Both the position numbers and the translations under genes were made by a program. The notes beneath the pieces were generated by a model. The model had not been told where the DNA came from and made no database searches. It saw nothing but the letters and a program-made list of their open reading frames with translations. From an uncultured Treponema sp. (GTDB lineage: Bacteria > Spirochaetota > Spirochaetia > Treponematales > Treponemataceae), in the NCBI GenBank assembly GCA_937890485.1, contig CALBXN010000152.1, positions 1 to 20,216 on the forward strand: a stretch of 20,216 bases of DNA, in the 5' to 3' direction. Positions 13,654 through 20,216 of this stretch are shown here, one piece after another (position 1 is the first letter of the stretch; each line of letters starts with the position of its first letter).

Positions 13654-14475
13654 TTAATCTTTTTTGATTTGTTCTATCATTTCACTCATGTTGTCTAGCC
13701 AGTTACCTTCAAAATATTCAATGCAACCAGCATCAACTTTGGCGGCAAGTTCTGGATTTATAGGCAAACTAGACCAAGTTTTTATGCCGTATTCTTTGGC
13801 AATTTTTTCTACTTTGCTTTGACCAAAAATTTCGATTTTTTTACCACAGTCTGGGCATTCTACATAACTCATGTTTTCTACAATACCCAAAACTGGAATA
13901 TTCATCATGTTTGCCATTTTTACAGCTTTTTCTACAATCATTCCAACTAATTCTTGAGGAGAAGTTACAATGATAATTCCATCAATTCTGATTGACTGAA
14001 AAACTGTAAGAGGAACATCACCTGTTCCAGGTGGCATATCAATAAACATTGTGTCTACATCTTGCCAAATTACATCTGTCCAGAATTGTTTTACAGCTCC
14101 TGCAATAACAGGTCCTCTCCAAATAACTGGGTCTGTTTCATTTGGCAAAAGCATATTTAGTGACATAATCTGAATGCCTTTTTCAGTTTTCCCTGGTAAA
14201 AGACCGTTTTCATCACCTACAGCTTTTTCGTGAATTCCAAAGGCTTTTGGAATAGAAGGTCCTGTAATATCTGCATCTAAAATAGCTGTTATATGATTTT
14301 TTCTAGCAGATAAAACCGATAACATTGAAGTTACAATTGATTTTCCAACTCCACCTTTTCCACTAACTACAGCAATAACTTTTTTGATGTTACTTTGTGG
14401 ATGTGGATTTTCGTGTAAATCTCTATCTTTGCAGTCCTTGCTACAAGAACTACAATCGTGTGTACAATCGCTCAT
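13654..14475 (-). CDS. Mrp/NBP35-family iron-sulfur cluster carrier ATPase
   Basis: A 273-residue deviant Walker ATPase (MinD/Mrp type) that binds and transfers Fe-S clusters as a dimer in the cytoplasm. It shows an N-terminal cysteine cluster CTHDCSSCSKDC (C4, C8, C11, C15) in place of the DUF59 domain of longer Mrp proteins, the deviant P-loop GKGGVGKS (39-46), switch I DADITGPSIPKAFG, Walker B FIDMPPGTGD, and the CxxC pair C207/C210 that bridges the cluster between subunits. The short Cys-rich N-terminus is the NBP35-like architecture common in anaerobes. The promoter leaves 7 nt between -10 and ATG and there is no Shine-Dalgarno, so a leaderless message is likely. It is divergent from the chemoreceptor gene. 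Confidence 0.92.
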   Translation of the reverse strand: MSDCTHDCSSCSKDCKDRDLHENPHPQSNIKKVIAVVSGKGGVGKSIVTSMLSVLSARKNHITAILDADITGPSIPKAFGIHEKAVGDENGLLPGKTEKGIQIMSLNMLLPNETDPVIWRGPVIAGAVKQFWTDVIWQDVDTMFIDMPPGTGDVPLTVFQSIRIDGIIIVTSPQELVGMIVEKAVKMANMMNIPVLGIVENMSYVECPDCGKKIEIFGQSKVEKIAKEYGIKTWSSLPINPELAAKVDAGCIEYFEGNWLDNMSEMIEQIKKD

Positions 14476-14512
14476 ATTTGTAATTATAATCTTTTATATA
14501 AATCAATGTCAA
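14476..14512 (-). promoter_or_regulatory. Consensus promoter giving a leaderless mrp mRNA
   Basis: Reading leftward: TTGACA (14507-14512), an 18-nt spacer and TATAAT (14483-14488), then only 7 nt to the ATG at 14475. No ribosome binding site is possible in so short a leader. Confidence 0.75.
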
Positions 14513-14644
14513 TTAAGAAAATTCTTCTATATCATACATGTAAAAATAATCTATTGAAACATTTTCTAAAATTTATTTAAAAACTCAAAAATCTCAATGT
14601 ATTAAAAAAAAAGATATATTTTTATTAAATTTTTAAAATTTTAT

Positions 14645-14716
14645 TTTACATAAATTATAATAAGGTGTTATAATGTTTAATTGTAATTTTAGAGAGAGAA
14701 AAAAATCTTATAGGAG
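14645..14716 (+). promoter_or_regulatory. Promoter and ribosome binding site of the chemoreceptor gene
   Basis: TTTACA (14645-14650), an 18-nt spacer and an extended -10 TGTTATAAT (14666-14674), preceded by a long A/T-rich tract that could act as an UP element. A start near 14681 leaves a leader of about 40 nt with AGGAG (14712-14716) 5 nt before the ATG. This is a conventional leadered gene, in contrast with the divergent mrp. No sigma-28 motif was seen. Confidence 0.65.
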
Positions 14717-14721
14717 TTTTT

Positions 14722-16794
14722 ATGAAATTTAAAGACAAACTTATATTTAATATTGTTGCACCACTTTTAGCCATTACTGTTGTAGGGATGGTTGCCCTTT
14801 ATTTTATTATTTCTTGGGGAACTACAAGTTCTATTGCTAAAGATGAAGAAGAGTCTTTATCACACAAATTTGAAATGATGAATTCAATCGTTGCAGAAGA
14901 TATGGACGACTTGGTTGAAGATATCGTAAATTTGGGAAACGATCCTTTAGATATTGATTTATCTTCCCCTAGTCGTTCTAGTGCAACTTTAAAACAACTT
15001 GCTTCTGCATATGGAGTTGATAATATTGCATTGTTGACAATTGACGGAACTCCCATAGCTTCTACTGCAAATTCTGTATTTGAATCTGTTTCAGAAAAAA
15101 AAGCCATTGCTAGTGCTGTTGCAAATAAACCGATTGCTGTTACAACAGCAGTTCATGATATGTTTTTAATTACTGCTGCTGGACGTGCTATAGCTAATGA
15201 TGGTACTCCCCTTATTTTAGTATTTCAAGAGATAATTTCATCAGAAGCTTTCTTGTCTGAATATGCAAGATTATTAGAGTGTGAATTAACTGTATTTAGT
15301 GGTAATAAACGAATTGCCTCAACTATGAAAGATGCTTCTGGCCGTTCTATGACAGGAACACTTCTTGATAATCAAGAAATTCTTGATGTGGTTTTTAAAG
15401 ATAATAAAGTGTACTCAGGTATTGTGGAATCTAATGGATTAAAATATTTTTCAATGTATGCTCAATTCCCAACAGATGATCCAGGTTCTCAGATTATGGT
15501 ATTTGCAGGTGTAAGTTATGATCATGCACAAGCAATCATAAATGTGTTAGTTCGGTTGGTTCTTATTGCTGTTTCTGGAATTATTCTATTGATGAGTGTT
15601 GCTTTGTTGTATATTTTATTAACAAAGGTTTTACGTCCTATCAATAAAACTATTGCTGCTTTTGAAAATCTTAACTCATCAACTGAAACTGCTGATTTGA
15701 CACAAAGAATTGATTTTAAAGTTAAAAATGAACTTGGTGAAATTTGTAAAAATGTAAACGAATTTATCGGTTCTCAACATGATATTATGAAAGAAGTTAA
15801 TGAATGTGGAACTGCACTTCAGTCTGTTGGAGAAACTTTAGCTTCTGCATCACAACAATCAGCAGGTGCTGTTCAAGAAGTTATGGCAAATATCAACAGT
15901 GTAAAATCTTCAGTTTCAAAACAAACAAATGCTCTTGATTCTGTTCAAAATGTTCTTAATTCAAATATCAAGGGAATTACTAACCTTGACCAATTGATTG
16001 AAAATCAATCTGCAGGGATCGTTGAATCATCTGCTTCTATTGAAGAAATGGTTGGAAATATCTCTTCTGTTTCAAATTCTGTAAATAAAATGGCAGAAGA
16101 ATATCAAACTCTTATTAAGATTGTAAAAAACGGAAAACAAAGACAAGATGATGTTGCTGTAAACGTAAATACAATGGCTCAGCAATCTGAACATCTTGCA
16201 GAAGCAAACAGTGTAATTTCTCAAATTGCAGAACAAACAAACCTTTTGGCTATGAATGCTGCAATCGAAGCTGCTCACGCAGGAGAAGCTGGAAAAGGAT
16301 TTAGTGTTGTTGCTGACGAAATTCGTAAACTTGCAGAAAACTCTGCAGAACAATCTAAAGCAATCAAACTTGAACTTGATAATATTTCTAAGAGTATCAA
16401 TTCTGTTGTAAAAGCTTCAGAAATTTCTGTAGAAGATTTTGTTCAAATTTCTGACAAAGTTGTTAGTACAGAACGCTTGGTTCGTGAAATTGATAATGCT
16501 ATGATTGAACAAAAAGAAGCTTCTCATCAAGTTTTACAAGCTTTGCATGAAATTAATGATGCAACAACTAATGTACAATCAACTTCAAAACAAATGGCAA
16601 ATGATGTTAATTCTGCAAAAGAACAAGCAGATAACTTAGAAATTATTTCTAGAACTGTAGAAGGTGCTATGAACGAAATGAGTTTAGGTATTAATGAAAT
16701 TACTATTGCTGCTCATCACGTTTCAGATATGGCAAATTCTACAAGAGAAAATATCGAGGTCCTCGATAAATTGTTGTCAAAATTTACTTTGTAG
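14722..16794 (+). CDS. Methyl-accepting chemotaxis protein
   Basis: A 690-residue transmembrane chemoreceptor. TM1 (about 7-32) is followed by a periplasmic ligand-binding region of about 240 residues, probably of the Cache type (LLTIDGTPIAST and FLITAAGRAIAN segments), TM2 (about 273-301), a HAMP linker (about 302-355) and a long coiled-coil signalling domain. The hairpin tip IAEQTNLLAMNAAIEAAHAG with GEAGKGFSVVADEIRKLAE lies at about 502-540 and is nearly invariant, the CheA/CheW contact site. Several Gln/Glu-Ser/Ala pairs along the helices are candidate methylation sites. There is no C-terminal CheR/CheB pentapeptide. The ligand cannot be predicted. It is a single-gene unit with its own promoter and strong terminator. 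Confidence 0.95.
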   Translation: MKFKDKLIFNIVAPLLAITVVGMVALYFIISWGTTSSIAKDEEESLSHKFEMMNSIVAEDMDDLVEDIVNLGNDPLDIDLSSPSRSSATLKQLASAYGVDNIALLTIDGTPIASTANSVFESVSEKKAIASAVANKPIAVTTAVHDMFLITAAGRAIANDGTPLILVFQEIISSEAFLSEYARLLECELTVFSGNKRIASTMKDASGRSMTGTLLDNQEILDVVFKDNKVYSGIVESNGLKYFSMYAQFPTDDPGSQIMVFAGVSYDHAQAIINVLVRLVLIAVSGIILLMSVALLYILLTKVLRPINKTIAAFENLNSSTETADLTQRIDFKVKNELGEICKNVNEFIGSQHDIMKEVNECGTALQSVGETLASASQQSAGAVQEVMANINSVKSSVSKQTNALDSVQNVLNSNIKGITNLDQLIENQSAGIVESSASIEEMVGNISSVSNSVNKMAEEYQTLIKIVKNGKQRQDDVAVNVNTMAQQSEHLAEANSVISQIAEQTNLLAMNAAIEAAHAGEAGKGFSVVADEIRKLAENSAEQSKAIKLELDNISKSINSVVKASEISVEDFVQISDKVVSTERLVREIDNAMIEQKEASHQVLQALHEINDATTNVQSTSKQMANDVNSAKEQADNLEIISRTVEGAMNEMSLGINEITIAAHHVSDMANSTRENIEVLDKLLSKFTL

Positions 16795-16815
16795 AATTTG
16801 ATTTTGTAGTTACAG

Positions 16816-16856
16816 AAGGGATTGTCTATTAGTATTAGATAATCCCTTTTTTGTTT
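16816..16856 (+). terminator. Intrinsic terminator after the chemoreceptor gene
   Basis: AAGGGATTGTCTA (16816-16828), loop TTAGTAT, TAGATAATCCCTT (16836-16848) form a 13-bp stem with a single G-T pair, followed by a T-rich tract. It ends about 30 nt before the next gene's start. Confidence 0.9.
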
Positions 16857-16866
16857 TTTAAATTTG

Positions 16867-16881
16867 TGTTAAAATTATAAT
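16867..16881 (+). promoter_or_regulatory. Extended -10 element giving a probably leaderless nitroreductase mRNA
   Basis: TGTTAAAAT (16867-16875) ends 6 nt before the ATG at 16882. A second hexamer TATAAT (16876-16881) touches the ATG; if used, transcription would begin inside the gene. The -35 region is weak and there is no Shine-Dalgarno. Confidence 0.5.
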
Positions 16882-17400
16882 ATGAATTCTTTTATACAAT
16901 TAATTTTAAATAGACGAACTTGTAGAGCCTTTTCAGAAAAGGACGTTTGTGAATCTGATGTAAAACAAATTTTAGATTGTGCTTTATCTTCACCATCTGG
17001 AATGAATTTACAAACTTGGTCTTTCATAGCAATTATGAATCGTGAAAAAATTCAGCAATTGGCACAGGCTGTAAGAAACGCCCTTAATAGAGACGAAAAC
17101 TACAATATGTATAATCCTTCTGTTTTGATTCTTACAACAAATGACAAAGAAAGTCGATTTAGAGAAGTTGATAACGCTTGTGCAATGGAAAATATTTATC
17201 TTAGTTGTGAAGCCTTAGGTTTAGGCTGTGTCTGGATAAATCAACTAAAAGATTGCTATGATGTTCCAGAAGTTAGAAAAATCCTTACTGAACTTGGCGT
17301 ACCTGAAAATCATGGAGTTTATGGCAGTGCTGCCATAGGATATAAACTTCAAGAAAGTGCACCAAAACAGATAAAAGCAACTTATAAAATCGTTAAATAA
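16882..17400 (+). CDS. Nitroreductase-family FMN-dependent oxidoreductase
   Basis: A 172-residue protein of the nitroreductase superfamily, which uses FMN and NAD(P)H to reduce nitro compounds, quinones or flavins. Evidence: the N-terminal NRRTCRAFSEKDV with the FMN-phosphate-binding arginines, SPSGMNLQTWSFIAI (flavin-binding loop and strand), CAMENIYLSCEALGLGCVWI (the characteristic dimer-core helix) and AAIGYK near the C-terminus. Length fits the short, single-domain class common in anaerobes. The physiological substrate is unknown. It is tail-to-tail with the E2-like gene with a 1-nt gap, so neither has room for a separate terminator. No Shine-Dalgarno; the start is set by the family N-terminus and the -10 box 6 nt upstream. 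Confidence 0.9.
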   Translation: MNSFIQLILNRRTCRAFSEKDVCESDVKQILDCALSSPSGMNLQTWSFIAIMNREKIQQLAQAVRNALNRDENYNMYNPSVLILTTNDKESRFREVDNACAMENIYLSCEALGLGCVWINQLKDCYDVPEVRKILTELGVPENHGVYGSAAIGYKLQESAPKQIKATYKIVK

Positions 17401-17401
17401 A

Positions 17402-18337
17402 TTATGGAATATCCTCTACGATTTTTTCTGGAGGATTTTCCAATAATTCAGGATTTGTAAGGTATTTTTTCAATTCTTTTAAGGCTGATGCAAAATAAAA
17501 TCCATCGCAGATTCTCTCATCGCTAGAAACTGAAAAATCAAAGAATCTTGTGTTTTTTACGTTGCCATTTCTGTCAACGATATTTTCGTGGCGAGTTCCA
17601 CTAAAAGCCATAAACATTGGAACATTTCCAAATTCATATAAATGATGATAAACTGGACTAATTCCCAAAGATGCCATGGAAGTTACAACTAAAGATCCAT
17701 GAAAAGGACTAAGTTCTGTTAGGGTTGTAGGAAGCCATCCGTGATAATCCAACCAATTTAGGAATTTTATTGTCCAACGTAAAGCAAATCTTGGAATTTT
17801 TCCTAAAAGACCTGCTAAGGCGTCAAAACTTGTGTCTTCTTCTACGGCATCTTTTATAGATAAAATTTTTTCATTAAACTGATTATAAACATCAAACACA
17901 GTTGATGATGGTTCAAAGAAAAATTTAACCATTGTTTCTGGTGATTCTAAAGTCATTTCTTTTTTTACAGCCATGATGATTTCGATGTTATTTCTTGCAT
18001 AAATTCTCTGTCCACTGATAAATCTGTTTAAAGCAGGACGTTGAGATAGCATTCTTATGTATGCTGCAATAAAAACATGCATTGTGCCAAAACCAGTAAA
18101 ACCTTCGGAACGTTTTTTATGGACAAATTTATTTATATTTTCAATATCAACAAAATCCTTAAAAAGATTTTGAGAGCCAGTTCTTGTTGACATAATAAAA
18201 GGAGCAACTGCGGCTAAAGGATCCATAGAACGAATGAGTCGGCCGTCTTTTCTGTCACCAAATCTACGCTTGTAAGACGTTTTTTGTAAAGATGGAACTT
18301 CTTCTGTTATTTCTTCTTTGTATGCTAAATTATCCAT
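17402..18337 (-). CDS. Orphan 2-oxoacid dehydrogenase E2 / CAT-like acyltransferase domain protein
   Basis: A 311-residue protein resembling the catalytic core of dihydrolipoamide acyltransferases and chloramphenicol acetyltransferase: the core strand-helix FGTMHVFIAAYIRMLSQRPALNRF, the segment HGSLVVTSMASLGISPVYHHLYEFGNVPMFMAFS, and a C-terminal SSDERICDGFYFASALKEL corresponding to the DHRxxDG active-site motif. The catalytic histidine position is Glu here (DERICDG). There are no lipoyl or peripheral-subunit domains and no E1/E3 genes nearby, so it is not part of a standard dehydrogenase complex. It may be a non-catalytic or repurposed acyltransferase. The promoter is TTGTCA-17-TAAAAT with 9 nt to the ATG and no Shine-Dalgarno. 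Divergent from the TIGR03546-like gene. Confidence 0.8.
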   Translation of the reverse strand: MDNLAYKEEITEEVPSLQKTSYKRRFGDRKDGRLIRSMDPLAAVAPFIMSTRTGSQNLFKDFVDIENINKFVHKKRSEGFTGFGTMHVFIAAYIRMLSQRPALNRFISGQRIYARNNIEIIMAVKKEMTLESPETMVKFFFEPSSTVFDVYNQFNEKILSIKDAVEEDTSFDALAGLLGKIPRFALRWTIKFLNWLDYHGWLPTTLTELSPFHGSLVVTSMASLGISPVYHHLYEFGNVPMFMAFSGTRHENIVDRNGNVKNTRFFDFSVSSDERICDGFYFASALKELKKYLTNPELLENPPEKIVEDIP

Positions 18338-18346
18338 GATATGAAT

Positions 18347-18375
18347 ATTTTATAACAAGTTTTTATTTTTGACAA
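18347..18375 (-). promoter_or_regulatory. Promoter of the E2-like gene (near-leaderless)
   Basis: Reading leftward: TTGTCA (18370-18375), a 17-nt spacer and TAAAAT (18347-18352), then 9 nt to the ATG at 18337. The leader would be only a few nt and carries no Shine-Dalgarno. Confidence 0.6.
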
Positions 18376-18407
18376 ATTATTTTTTTGTATAAAATAATTC
18401 ATAGGTG

Positions 18408-18422
18408 TGATATAATACTTTT
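18408..18422 (+). promoter_or_regulatory. Extended -10 promoter giving a leaderless mRNA for the TIGR03546-like gene
   Basis: A perfect extended -10, TGATATAAT (18408-18416), ends 6 nt before the ATG at 18423. Candidate -35 words (TTGTAT at 18385-18390, spacer 20) are non-ideal, as is common for extended -10 promoters. No Shine-Dalgarno is present. Confidence 0.65.
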
Positions 18423-18938
18423 ATGCTTAGTTACATAATCAAACTGTTAAAAGCACTTGGTGCAAATTCTAAACCTAGTCAAATTGCAAATTCCTTTTGT
18501 ATCGGTTTTATTCTTGGGGTAATGCCTAAAAATAATCTTTTATGGTGGCTAGTATTTGTTTTTTTTATGTTTGTTAGAATAAATAAAGCAGGATATTTTA
18601 TCATGATGCTACTTGGAGCTTTTATTTCGCCTTATTTAGACCCAATCTTTCATAAAATAGGTGAATTTGTTTTGACTTACGAGCCTTTAGTTCCTGTTTA
18701 TTCAAAATTATTAGAAATTCCCTTTGTAGGTTTTACCCGATTTAATAATACGATTGTTTGTGGTTCACTCGTAGCAGGAATTATTGCTTATATTCCTTTA
18801 TATATTTTTATGTTAGTTTTTATCTGGGTGTGGCGAAAATGGATTGCACCATTTTTTAATCGTTCTAAAGTTGTTAAGATGTTCTTTCAGTTACCACTTG
18901 TTAGAAAACTCACTTCAAAATTAGCAGAAATCAATTAA
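18423..18938 (+). CDS. TIGR03546-like conserved membrane protein
   Basis: A 171-residue membrane protein with about three to four hydrophobic segments and a basic C-terminal tail. The features PSQIANSFCIGFILGVMPKNNLLW, FISPYLDPIFHKIGEFVL and NNTIVCGSLVAGIIAYIPLY match what I recall of the TIGR03546 family, a protein of unknown function found beside TIGR03545 in spirochaetes and a few other bacteria; the same region is related to DUF2062. The TIGR03545-like gene follows after 18 nt, supporting the assignment. The start is set by the extended -10 box 6 nt upstream and the lack of any upstream Shine-Dalgarno. Role unknown, perhaps envelope-related (inference). Confidence 0.78.
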   Translation: MLSYIIKLLKALGANSKPSQIANSFCIGFILGVMPKNNLLWWLVFVFFMFVRINKAGYFIMMLLGAFISPYLDPIFHKIGEFVLTYEPLVPVYSKLLEIPFVGFTRFNNTIVCGSLVAGIIAYIPLYIFMLVFIWVWRKWIAPFFNRSKVVKMFFQLPLVRKLTSKLAEIN

Positions 18939-18956
18939 CGGATAAGGAAGAAAAAC

Positions 18957-19451
18957 ATGGCAAAAGATAAAAAAACTGAATTAGGCGATGATATTGAATC
19001 CGTAGAAAAAACTGAACTTGCAGAATCTAAGAAAAAAAAATCAAAACAAAAAAAAGAACCTAAAACAATTTCTGCAAAAAAACTTCCAAAAATTTATAAG
19101 AAAAAATATTCTCAAAAATCTTTTAAGAAAAAAATCTTAAAAAAGATTTATGTTCAATCTGATAAAACTCTTGTTCAAAATCTTTTTGAAGAAAGCAAAG
19201 ATAAAAAAGATAATCCTATTTTTGTAGTTCCTCTTGAAAAAATGATTGCAACAAAGGATTTTAAACGCTTAAAACTTGTTGCAAAACAGATAAAAAAGCA
19301 AAAAGGTGGAATAAAATTTATTCCTTTAGTAGCTTGTCTTGTATTTGTTAGTGTTTTAGTTCTTGCCATAACAGTTTTTAAAAATCCTTTGATTGAAAAA
19401 ATGTCTTTCCTGAATTTCCAACACGCGAAAGTGACAATGCAGGTGCCTTAA
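18957..19451 (+). CDS. TIGR03545-like protein, truncated after its membrane helix
   Basis: 164 residues: an extremely lysine-rich cytoplasmic N-terminus (1-120; segments PKIYKKKYSQKSFKKKILKK and IYVQSDKTLVQNLF), one membrane helix (about 121-141, FIPLVACLVFVSVLVLAITV), then FKNPLIEK. As I recall the family, TIGR03545 proteins start in the same way and continue for several hundred residues after the helix. Here the frame runs into DNA that on the opposite strand encodes hsdS, and stops at 19451. The last 20 residues or so are therefore probably not native and the gene is a truncated remnant. The start ATG has AAGGA 8-9 nt upstream. It is co-transcribed with the TIGR03546-like gene. Confidence 0.7.
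   Translation: MAKDKKTELGDDIESVEKTELAESKKKKSKQKKEPKTISAKKLPKIYKKKYSQKSFKKKILKKIYVQSDKTLVQNLFEESKDKKDNPIFVVPLEKMIATKDFKRLKLVAKQIKKQKGGIKFIPLVACLVFVSVLVLAITVFKNPLIEKMSFLNFQHAKVTMQVP
19378..19410. other. Chimeric junction between TIGR03545-like gene and type I R-M locus
   Basis: Left of here the plus strand encodes a TIGR03545-like N-terminus; right of here the minus strand encodes hsdS. Both frames lose family resemblance within this interval. No inverted repeat, target duplication or transposase was seen at the joint. It may be a deletion or recombination end point, or an assembly chimera; the sequence alone cannot tell. Confidence 0.6.
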
Positions 19452-19644
19452 ATAAAGTGAACCCTATCTCCGTTAAACTCGTATTTAAATAACACATGAC
19501 ACCATTATTTTCAGCCGAACCATTTATGCAAGGAATATCACCTGCATATATGCTTTTATTATCAACTGAAAGAGTTTTTCCCTTTTTTATAGTAAAAAGC
19601 TTTTCCACTTTAAACATTTTCCAATTTAGAAGTTCATTCTTCAT
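19378..19644 (-). CDS. hsdS: Type I restriction enzyme specificity subunit (HsdS), N-terminal fragment
   Basis: About 88 residues with the start of a target-recognition domain: WKMFKVEKLFTIKKGKTLS, then GDIPCINGSAENNGVMCYL and PALSLSRVGNSGKTFFQ, the typical first three blocks of HsdS (proofread strand, INGS.ENNG and the S.SRxGxxGK strand). Full HsdS proteins are about 400 residues with two recognition domains, so over three quarters is missing and the frame ends at TAA 19378-19380 by running into unrelated DNA. The ATG at 19644 is favoured over 19650 because AAGG lies at proper distance. The start overlaps the hsdM end, as in intact hsdMS operons. The fragment alone cannot form a specificity subunit. 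Confidence 0.75.
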   Translation of the reverse strand: MKNELLNWKMFKVEKLFTIKKGKTLSVDNKSIYAGDIPCINGSAENNGVMCYLNTSLTEIGFTLFKAPALSLSRVGNSGKTFFQSKDF

Positions 19645-20216
19645 ATACATTACCTTCTTTTATCAAGTATGCAAGATAGTCATTGATTGTTTGTTGAAAA
19701 TCCTCTTGAGACAATTTTGTGTAATCAGTTTTCATATACGCCTCACAAAGCCACTCGTTTTTGTGGGTAACGCAAGCTTTTGCAGTCAAACCATCGACAA
19801 CTTCTTTTTCACGGTACAATCTTAGCCATTCAGCTTTTATGTTTTCCCATTTCTCATAAGCATCAACACGACCAAGTTTTTTGCGTTTTACAAATCCATC
19901 ATCTTTGTAATATCCAAAGAATGTTGATATACTTGAATTGTGCTTGTTCTTGGCTTCCCATACCATTACACAAACGCATGTGCCTGCCCCTTGACCATAA
20001 AAGATATCATCTGGCATAGAAAAAACGGCTTTCAAGGTATGCTTTTCCATCAATCTCTCTCGAACATCCTTGAATTTTGTTCCTATTGCACAACTCATAG
20101 GACAAACAACAGCAACTTCGCCACCTTGACATATAAGCTCCAGTTCCTGTTCTAAAAATTCCAATTCAACATGATCTTTTTGTGAGTATGGAGGATTCAA
20201 TAATCCTTTGTTCAAA
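19634..20216 (-). CDS. hsdM: Type I restriction-modification DNA methylase (HsdM), C-terminal part (5' end outside window)
   Basis: 193 residues of an N6-adenine methyltransferase subunit. The visible part begins just before motif IV, LLNPPYS (NPPY catalytic motif), and continues with GGEVAVVCPMSCAIG, LKAVFSMPDDIF, and the C-terminal FFGYYKDDGFVKRKKLGRVD block commonly seen in HsdM proteins. The SAM-binding N-terminal region lies beyond the right edge. The gene's end overlaps the hsdS start, the usual hsdMS arrangement. Base usage is less AT-skewed than in the neighbouring TIGR03545-like gene, compatible with acquisition by transfer (impression, not measured). The methylase may be non-functional without an intact HsdS, or may be served by another hsdS elsewhere. 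Confidence 0.85.
   Translation of the reverse strand, partial: LNKGLLNPPYSQKDHVELEFLEQELELICQGGEVAVVCPMSCAIGTKFKDVRERLMEKHTLKAVFSMPDDIFYGQGAGTCVCVMVWEAKNKHNSSISTFFGYYKDDGFVKRKKLGRVDAYEKWENIKAEWLRLYREKEVVDGLTAKACVTHKNEWLCEAYMKTDYTKLSQEDFQQTINDYLAYLIKEGNVYEE

Noticed and set aside
13640..13654. Small palindrome AATTTTGATAAAATT between the convergent EEP and mrp genes as a terminator
   Set aside because: A 6-bp all-A/T stem is too weak and has no T-tract of its own; chance is likely in such AT-rich DNA.
14628..14680. sigma-28 (flagellar) promoter for the chemoreceptor gene
   Set aside because: No GCCGATAA-like -10 or matching -35 was found; the extended sigma-70 -10 explains the gene better.
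19496..20155. Several plus-strand ORFs of 70-110 codons over the hsdM/hsdS region
   Set aside because: They are antisense shadows of clearly recognisable HsdM and HsdS sequence and show no family features.

Overview
The window is AT-rich bacterial DNA with compact genes on both strands. It most likely comes from a spirochaete close to Treponema. The evidence is the adjacent pair resembling TIGR03546/TIGR03545, which I know mainly from spirochaetes, together with ThrH, an orphan E2-like acyltransferase homologue, a loosely matched lipobox, and a homopolymeric-G promoter of the kind described in Treponema pallidum. No rRNA, tRNA, CRISPR array or transposase gene was seen.

Layout. 1-2865 (+): the 3' part of a phenylacetate-CoA ligase gene, a PfkB sugar kinase (probably 2-keto-3-deoxygluconate kinase) and an EamA/DMT transporter, closely packed as one transcription unit. 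2940-3524 (+): a Cro/C1-type HTH protein fused to a degenerate desulfoferrodoxin-like domain. 3627-5591 (-): a long-chain acyl-CoA synthetase, divergent from a 2H phosphodiesterase (5751-6320). 6396-8581 (-): ThrH and an NhaC-type antiporter. 8663-9264 (-): a toxin-first PIN/Phd toxin-antitoxin pair. 9381-10160 (-): two tandem paralogous lipoproteins. 10482-12390 (+): a membrane protein with a cysteine-rich tail, then the YchF GTPase. 12391-12674: a repeat-rich spacer holding relics of the ychF 3' end. 12675-14475: an endonuclease/exonuclease-phosphatase lipoprotein converging on an Mrp/NBP35 ATPase. 14722-16794 (+): a chemoreceptor. 16882-18337: a nitroreductase converging on the E2-like protein. 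18423-19451 (+): the TIGR03546-like gene and a truncated TIGR03545-like gene. 19378-20216 (-): part of a type I restriction-modification locus (truncated hsdS, then hsdM running off the edge).

Most notable observations. (1) The lipoprotein operon has a promoter whose 17-bp spacer contains nine consecutive Gs, which predicts phase-variable expression. (2) Six genes have a -10 box ending exactly 6-7 nt before the ATG and no Shine-Dalgarno, so their mRNAs look leaderless, while neighbouring genes have ordinary ribosome binding sites. (3) Just after ychF there is a displaced second copy of its last nine codons plus stop, differing only at synonymous third positions, together with palindromic repeats. 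(4) The HTH-desulfoferrodoxin gene has an internal Shine-Dalgarno and ATG exactly at the domain boundary. (5) The right edge is a chimeric junction where a TIGR03545-like gene and an hsdS gene truncate each other.
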